Source: Pseudocercospora fijiensis CIRAD86
Lineage: Eukaryota > Ascomycota > Dothideomycetes > Mycosphaerellales > Mycosphaerellaceae
Reading direction: 5' to 3'
DNA length: 64,000 nucleotides
Assembly: GCF_000340215.1 (NCBI RefSeq)
Contig: NW_006921533.1
Span: forward strand, 5,259,425-5,323,424
Part shown: one piece after another, positions 60,040 through 64,000 of the stretch
Layout of the letters: each line of letters begins with the position of its first letter
Position numbering within the stretch: the stretch's first letter is position 1
Program-made: the position numbers and the translations under genes
The notes under the pieces: generated by a model
Database searches by the model: none
Seen by the model: the letters and a program-made list of their open reading frames with translations, nothing else
What the model was told of the DNA's origin: nothing

Positions 60040-60502
60040 AGGGGATTCCTCGGAAAACAGTACCGAAAAACAAGAAGGCTTTAGGTAGATAAGAGAAGGC
60101 TAAAAAGAGTAGGCGGACGAAGACTATCGCGAAAAAAAGTTATCTTTCTATTAAAAAAAAAAGGAATAAGGCAGGACTCGACGATAAAGAAGCGGCGCTT
60201 TAAACTAGGTACTATTGCCTTTCGCTAGATCCGGCTTTTCTAAAACAAAAGAGGGACCGAGCTTTTAATCCCTAAGACTCCCTTCTAGCGACTCGTTCGT
60301 CCGAGAAATTACATTAGATTTTCGGTCTAGTATGCGATTTACGGCTAAGGCGATTAGTGCTCTTTAGGAAGCTACGGAGGCATTTCTCGTAACCGAGCTT
60401 AAGCTTTTAAACCTCCTTGCTATCTGTGCGAAGCGGGTTACTCTTTAAAATAAAGATATACAGCTTCTAGCTAAAATTCGGCGTCGGTTTATAGCGGATT
60501 AG
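60040..60502 (+). pseudogene. Histone H3-fold protein, divergent (CenH3-like), pseudogene 1
   Basis: The core at 60162-60502 reads RRFKLGTIAFR (H3: RFKPGTVALREI), RGTELLIPKTPF and RLVR. After a 1-nt frame change it continues REITLDFRSSMRFTAKAISA, LQEATEAFLVTELKLLNLLA and ICAKRVTLQNKDIQLLAKIR, ending RRFIAD and TAG at 60500-60502. Every helix of the H3 fold is present, in order and at the right spacing. Upstream is a long Lys/Arg-rich tail (KKALGR, KAKKSRRTKTIAKKSYLSIK), with a frame change in an A-run at about 60151-60162. Canonical H3 is very conserved; this one differs widely, has a long tail and ends in RRRF, more like a centromeric or variant H3. No intron in the core. Stops and frame changes make it a pseudogene. 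Confidence 0.75.
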
Positions 60503-61893
60503 TTAGAAATTGTATTTAGTCGTTAGATTAACCTAGGAGGAGGCCTATTTTCGTATCCTTTTACCGGCTATAGGTGCCGGCTATATTTCTGATTTTATCT
60601 CCGCGCCGTCCCTAAATCTAAGGTACGAAGTAGAAACCTAGCGCTCTATATTCACCCGGCTATTATAGAGACGAGCTATATTTAGATTAGTTTCTTCGCA
60701 TATCGCGACCTAGCGGGTAGTAAGCGAAAGGGCGATAGAACGTTTATAATACGTCTCTATTTAGACCTAAAACATAAAGGTCCTAAGGAGCCCTAGTATC
60801 CTAACTATAAGGAGATTCTTTAGTATTAGCACTTTAATCCTCTATACTACGAGCTAGATAGTAAGCCTACGAGAGAGAAACTTTAACGAGAAATTCTCTA
60901 TAATACGTAGCGCTATTATATAGCTATAGATACGCACTAAGTCCGGCAACTCGAAGAAGAATTAAGATAGCGTATTAGCGACCGAGGAAGAGATCGATAG
61001 TATACTAGTAGAGTCGAGGTCTTATAAGCGAAGTATAAGATAATATAGGCTCTTAGTCGTATAGAGTAACGTACTATATAAATAACTAGGCGTGCTACTC
61101 TTATTCACTTACGACCTATATCCTAGGATACTCTTCTCGTACTTTTTATACTCTTTTCTAATACCTTACCTATAAGCGCTCTACGACAACCGAGTAAATA
61201 TAAGCTATAGGGTTTCCGCTCGGTACCTTAGCCTCCGAGATAGGGCGGAGTTGAATTTAGAGCGATAGCCGGCACTCGTAGCCGGTATATAGAGACGGTA
61301 GTAGGCCTTTTCCTACTAAATAACTAGCTTGTTTAGTATAGCCTACCTAATATTTCTTATATTTACTAGCAATAGGCCTAGGTTACTTATAAGATTACTA
61401 TAGCTAGTAAAGGCATTACTAAAGAATATCTATACTATAGTAGGATACTATTATTACGCCGGCTATTTATTAAAAGGAGGCTTTCGCCTATTACTATACT
61501 AGCTATATATACCGGCTATATTTCAAAGTCTGCCGTACCTGCCTTTTTTAGCCGTGCCTACCTTTTTTAGCCGTGCCTACCTTCTTTCCTTACTCTAACG
61601 TTACTATAATATAGGCTTACGCGAAGCTTACTCTATTGCCTAGCGACTCCGCGATACTACCTCTCTTACTATATTTAACCTTCGTATCGATACCTATACC
61701 TTTACGCTCTATATCTACTACCTCCGTAACAACCTCGCTCCGCGCGTACCTTCGTATACCTTCGTAACGCACTTTTTTCCTTAATTCGACGACTTTTATA
61801 ATGCCGAGTCTACTTAACTAAGTTACGACGCCTTGTAAGAAGGGACCTACTACTTCTACGGGTCGCAATAAGACCGGAAATAATAGAACGAGT
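60503..61893. other. RIPped sequence between the two H3-like pseudogenes
   Basis: No recognisable domain. Contains three of the TAGCCGG 12-mer clusters and short plus-strand coding traces (YRDLAGSKRKGD, TFIIRLYLDLKHKGPKEP). It could be the C-terminal part of a larger gene or spacer. Confidence 0.35.
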
Positions 61894-62480
61894 ATAGTAT
61901 ATTAACGTAAGAGGGCTACTACTACTACCGCTAGCTCCGGTACTAGAAAGGGCGTCGCGAGCAAGGCTCCGCGTAAGACAACGGCGGGCAAGGCTCTACG
62001 TAAGACGATAACTAGCGCTTCTACTACTAGTAGTAATCGTAGGAAGCGTCGATAGCGCCTAGGAAGTAAGTCCTATTTATAGCCGGCAGCGTAGCCGGTA
62101 GCGTAGCCGGTAGCGTAGCCGGCATTCTTACTATCTTTTTACTAATCCTTCTTTAGCCGTAGCCCTCCGTAAGATTCGGCAGTATTAGAAGAGTTCTAAG
62201 CTCCTAATCCGCAAAGCTCCTTTCTAACGACTTGTTCGCGAAATTGCCTAGCATTATAGAACGGACCTTCGCTTCTAAGCCTCCGCGATAGGCGCCCTTT
62301 AAGAGGCTATAGAAGCCTACCTAGTTCGTATCTTCGAATATATGTTTCTCTTCTACCTCTTTTCGGACTATACTAATACTATTTTAGCGGTTAACCTTAT
62401 AGCTATCTACGCGAAGCGTATAACGATTATAGACAAGGATTTTAAAGCACTCGATTAGATTCTAAAAGGCTAGAATGTCT
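61894..62480 (+). pseudogene. Histone H3-like protein, pseudogene 2 with introns
   Basis: Exon 1 (61894-62065) has an H3-tail-like basic N-terminus: TRKGVASKAPRKTTAGKALR. The 91-bp intron (62066-62156) starts GTAAGT, has a TACTAAT branch site and ends TTTAG. Exon 2 begins TVALRKIRQYQKSSKLLIRK, then APFQRLVREIAQHYRTDLRF and QASAIGALQEAIEAYLVRIF (TAG read as Gln). A second intron, with a RIPped donor, seems to lie at about 62340-62387, since NLIAIYAKRITIIDKDFKAL follows at the right place. It is closer to canonical H3 than pseudogene 1. The first intron contains a 12-mer TAGCCGG cluster. Stops at former Gln codons make it a pseudogene. Confidence 0.85.
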
Positions 62481-62916
62481 ATATTCGAGACGGTGCTAGG
62501 TAGGATAGATGTTCTAGTAGAAAGGATGTTCGTAGTATTATCTGTAAGCTTTTCTGTATACGAAATAAGCCGCTATTATACGGCGCTGCATACCGCGCTC
62601 TAAATACTCTCTAAGCATATATATATAGTACAGTATGCTTTATTAGCCGTACGGAATAGAAGTCTTCGAAAATCCCGTTAGTTCTAAGGAGTAAAAAGGC
62701 CGGCTACGCTACCGGCTACGCTACCGGCTACGCTACCGGCTACGCTACCGGCTACGCTACCGGCTACGCTACCGGCTACGCTGCCGGCTACTGTTATAGT
62801 AGCTGCCTAGAAAGCACCGACAAGTCCTACAAGCTAGCCGCTATGCTATAAAGTGATGTCGGATTTGAGTTGCCTTAGTAGCAGGGGCCTCTAGCGAAGC
62901 AGGTCGCCTAGTTAGC

Positions 62917-63027
62917 CTAGGTCGCCTAGTACGCCTAGTACGCCTAGTACGCCTAGTACGCCTAGTACGCCTAGTACGCCTAGTACGCCTAGTACGCCTA
63001 GTACGCCCAGTACGCCTAGTACGCCTA
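62917..63027. repeat. 10-bp minisatellite (CGCCTAGTAC)
   Basis: About eleven tandem units, with one CGCCCAGTAC and GTCGCCTAG variants at both ends. Read on the minus strand it encodes an Arg/Thr repeat that is an artefact. Confidence 0.95.
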
Positions 63028-63099
63028 GGTCGCCTACTTAGCCGTATAACGTAATATCTTAGGGACTCCCGCGGAGGCCGTATATAGTAGAACAACATA

Positions 63100-63520
63100 C
63101 GAACGACGGGACTATACTAAACTACGCGTACGCACATACGGACGATAGCAAGCGAGATATACAGAGTCGTAGGATAGATCCGAGTAGTAGGAAGGAACCG
63201 GAAGGTAGGGAAGAGCTAGGAGAAACATATTTACTTAAGAGCGGTTAAACGAGTTCGTATACGCGCGCTACGCTAGTTAGCTAGGAGACAAAGGCGCTAC
63301 GAGATAGCGGACAAGTAGGATATACGTACTTACGCTTACGCGTCGGACGCGCTAGACGGCCGTAGGGCGGAATACTAAGGAAGGGGCTCTCCCTCTAAGG
63401 TACCCTTCTTCCTTTCTTCGCAGTTCGTCTTATATAGATAGTAGCTATATTGATTCAGTGCTCCCTTTAGTTTAGTTCAAAGTTTCGTGTATATTCTTAC
63501 TGCTTAGCTACTAACCCTTA
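63100..63520 (+). repeat. Possible 5' LTR/leader of a truncated retroelement
   Basis: Non-coding, with a pyrimidine-rich stretch, TATATAG at about 63433 and the sequence ACTAACCCTTATA before the gag-like frame. The partner LTR would be beyond the window, so this rests on position only. Confidence 0.3.
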
Positions 63521-63554
63521 TATTACGAACTACCTTAAAAAACGCCTCTATTAA

Positions 63555-64000
63555 GATAGACACGCCCGACGAATAGATTTAAAACACAAGACCTAACGAC
63601 GTACCCGATTTTTCAAGCTTAGTATAGAATAAAATCCCCGCTACGCGCGAATAGCTAGATTACGCCTACGCTACCGACCCGGAACTACTCGTTAACCTAC
63701 TTAAGGCTTACAAAGATACTACTCGTTTCCTCTCGGTCTCCCGTACTAGCCTTAGTACGGCTCTTAGCGACGCGAATGCTTCTATCGCGGAAAAAGAAGA
63801 CGAGGTAGGCCGCCTCTAGTCGTAGCTCGCCTCTACTCGCCTAGGCGCCGCGGTACCCGCTTCTTACCTATTTATACCTACTTCGAACAAGAGTAAGAAG
63901 CTAAGCGACCCCGAACGCTTTACCGGCAAGCGTAAAGTATACGAAGAATTTAAGATATAGGTTAAGATCCGCTTTCTCGCTAACGCCGACTACTATCCGA
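63555..64000 (+). pseudogene. Start of a Ty3-type gag (runs off the window)
   Basis: The plus frame near the window end reads SNKSKKLSDPERFTGKRKVY, EEFKI, then VKIRFLANADYYP. It matches the start of the capsid-like Gag core of fungal Ty3 elements (pattern K-L-x-D-P-E-x-F-x-G-x-R, then a region ending RFLANAD). TAG replaces a Gln/Trp. The protease and pol should lie beyond base 64000. Confidence 0.65.

Larger units (their letters stand above)
55980..62795. repeat. Dispersed TAGCCGG 12-mer clusters
   Basis: Small clusters of two to eight units of TAGCCGGCAGCG/TACCGGCTATAG type at about 55986, 57372-57435, 58430, 59546, 60562, 61267, 61507, 62075-62123 and 62698-62795, in both orientations. They are absent from the rest of the window. 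One cluster lies inside an intron of an H3-like pseudogene. Confidence 0.8.

Overview
The window reads as an ascomycete fungal chromosome, probably a dothideomycete (the class is an inference from gene style and repeat type). The first 6.8 kb carries ordinary genes with short GT-AG introns of 47-68 bp. The other 57 kb is repeat DNA degraded by repeat-induced point mutation (RIP): CpA and TpG are very scarce, TpA is everywhere, CpG is not depleted, and reading frames are broken mainly by TAG/TAA at former Gln or Trp codons.

Gene-bearing part (1-6830): the N-terminal two-fifths or more of a DHX57/YLR419W-type DEAH-box RNA helicase on the minus strand; two tandem plus-strand paralogues encoding membrane-anchored proteins of an unrecognised family, sharing an intron position and cysteine pattern; and a PPPDE/DeSI-type isopeptidase gene cut off directly after its expected catalytic cysteine, where the RIP domain begins.

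RIP domain (6831-64000). (a) 6.8-21 kb: decayed genes, among them a minus-strand gene with a ubiquitin-conjugating (E2) fold, a minus-strand acidic protein, a plus-strand protein with histidine at every fourth position, several minisatellites and a small inverted-repeat element. (b) 20981-33304: a complete 12.3-kb LTR retrotransposon on the minus strand, with 279-bp LTRs differing only by transitions and a CTAT target-site duplication. It carries gag-protease, then RT-RNaseH-integrase, then a third long frame (about 911 codons) that I do not recognise. An imperfect palindrome centred on ACCCC(C)GGGGT lies at every gene boundary. (c) 33.3-46.7 kb: older decayed genes (one SNF2-helicase-like) and satellites. 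(d) 46734-54342: a second, heavily RIPped Ty3-type element with 196-bp LTRs and a CGTAG duplication; the same palindrome recurs twice after its pol gene. (e) 54.3-63.4 kb: an inverted-repeat element, a RIPped hAT transposase, and two separate histone-H3-fold pseudogenes, threaded by a recurring TAGCCGG 12-mer. (f) From about 63.5 kb: the start of another retroelement gag.

The most interesting signals are the shared intercistronic palindromes, the unknown third frame of the 12.3-kb element, and the pair of H3-like pseudogenes inside the repeat domain. All translations and alignments were done by eye; identities through stop codons assume RIP converted CAG, CAA or TGG to TAG or TAA.
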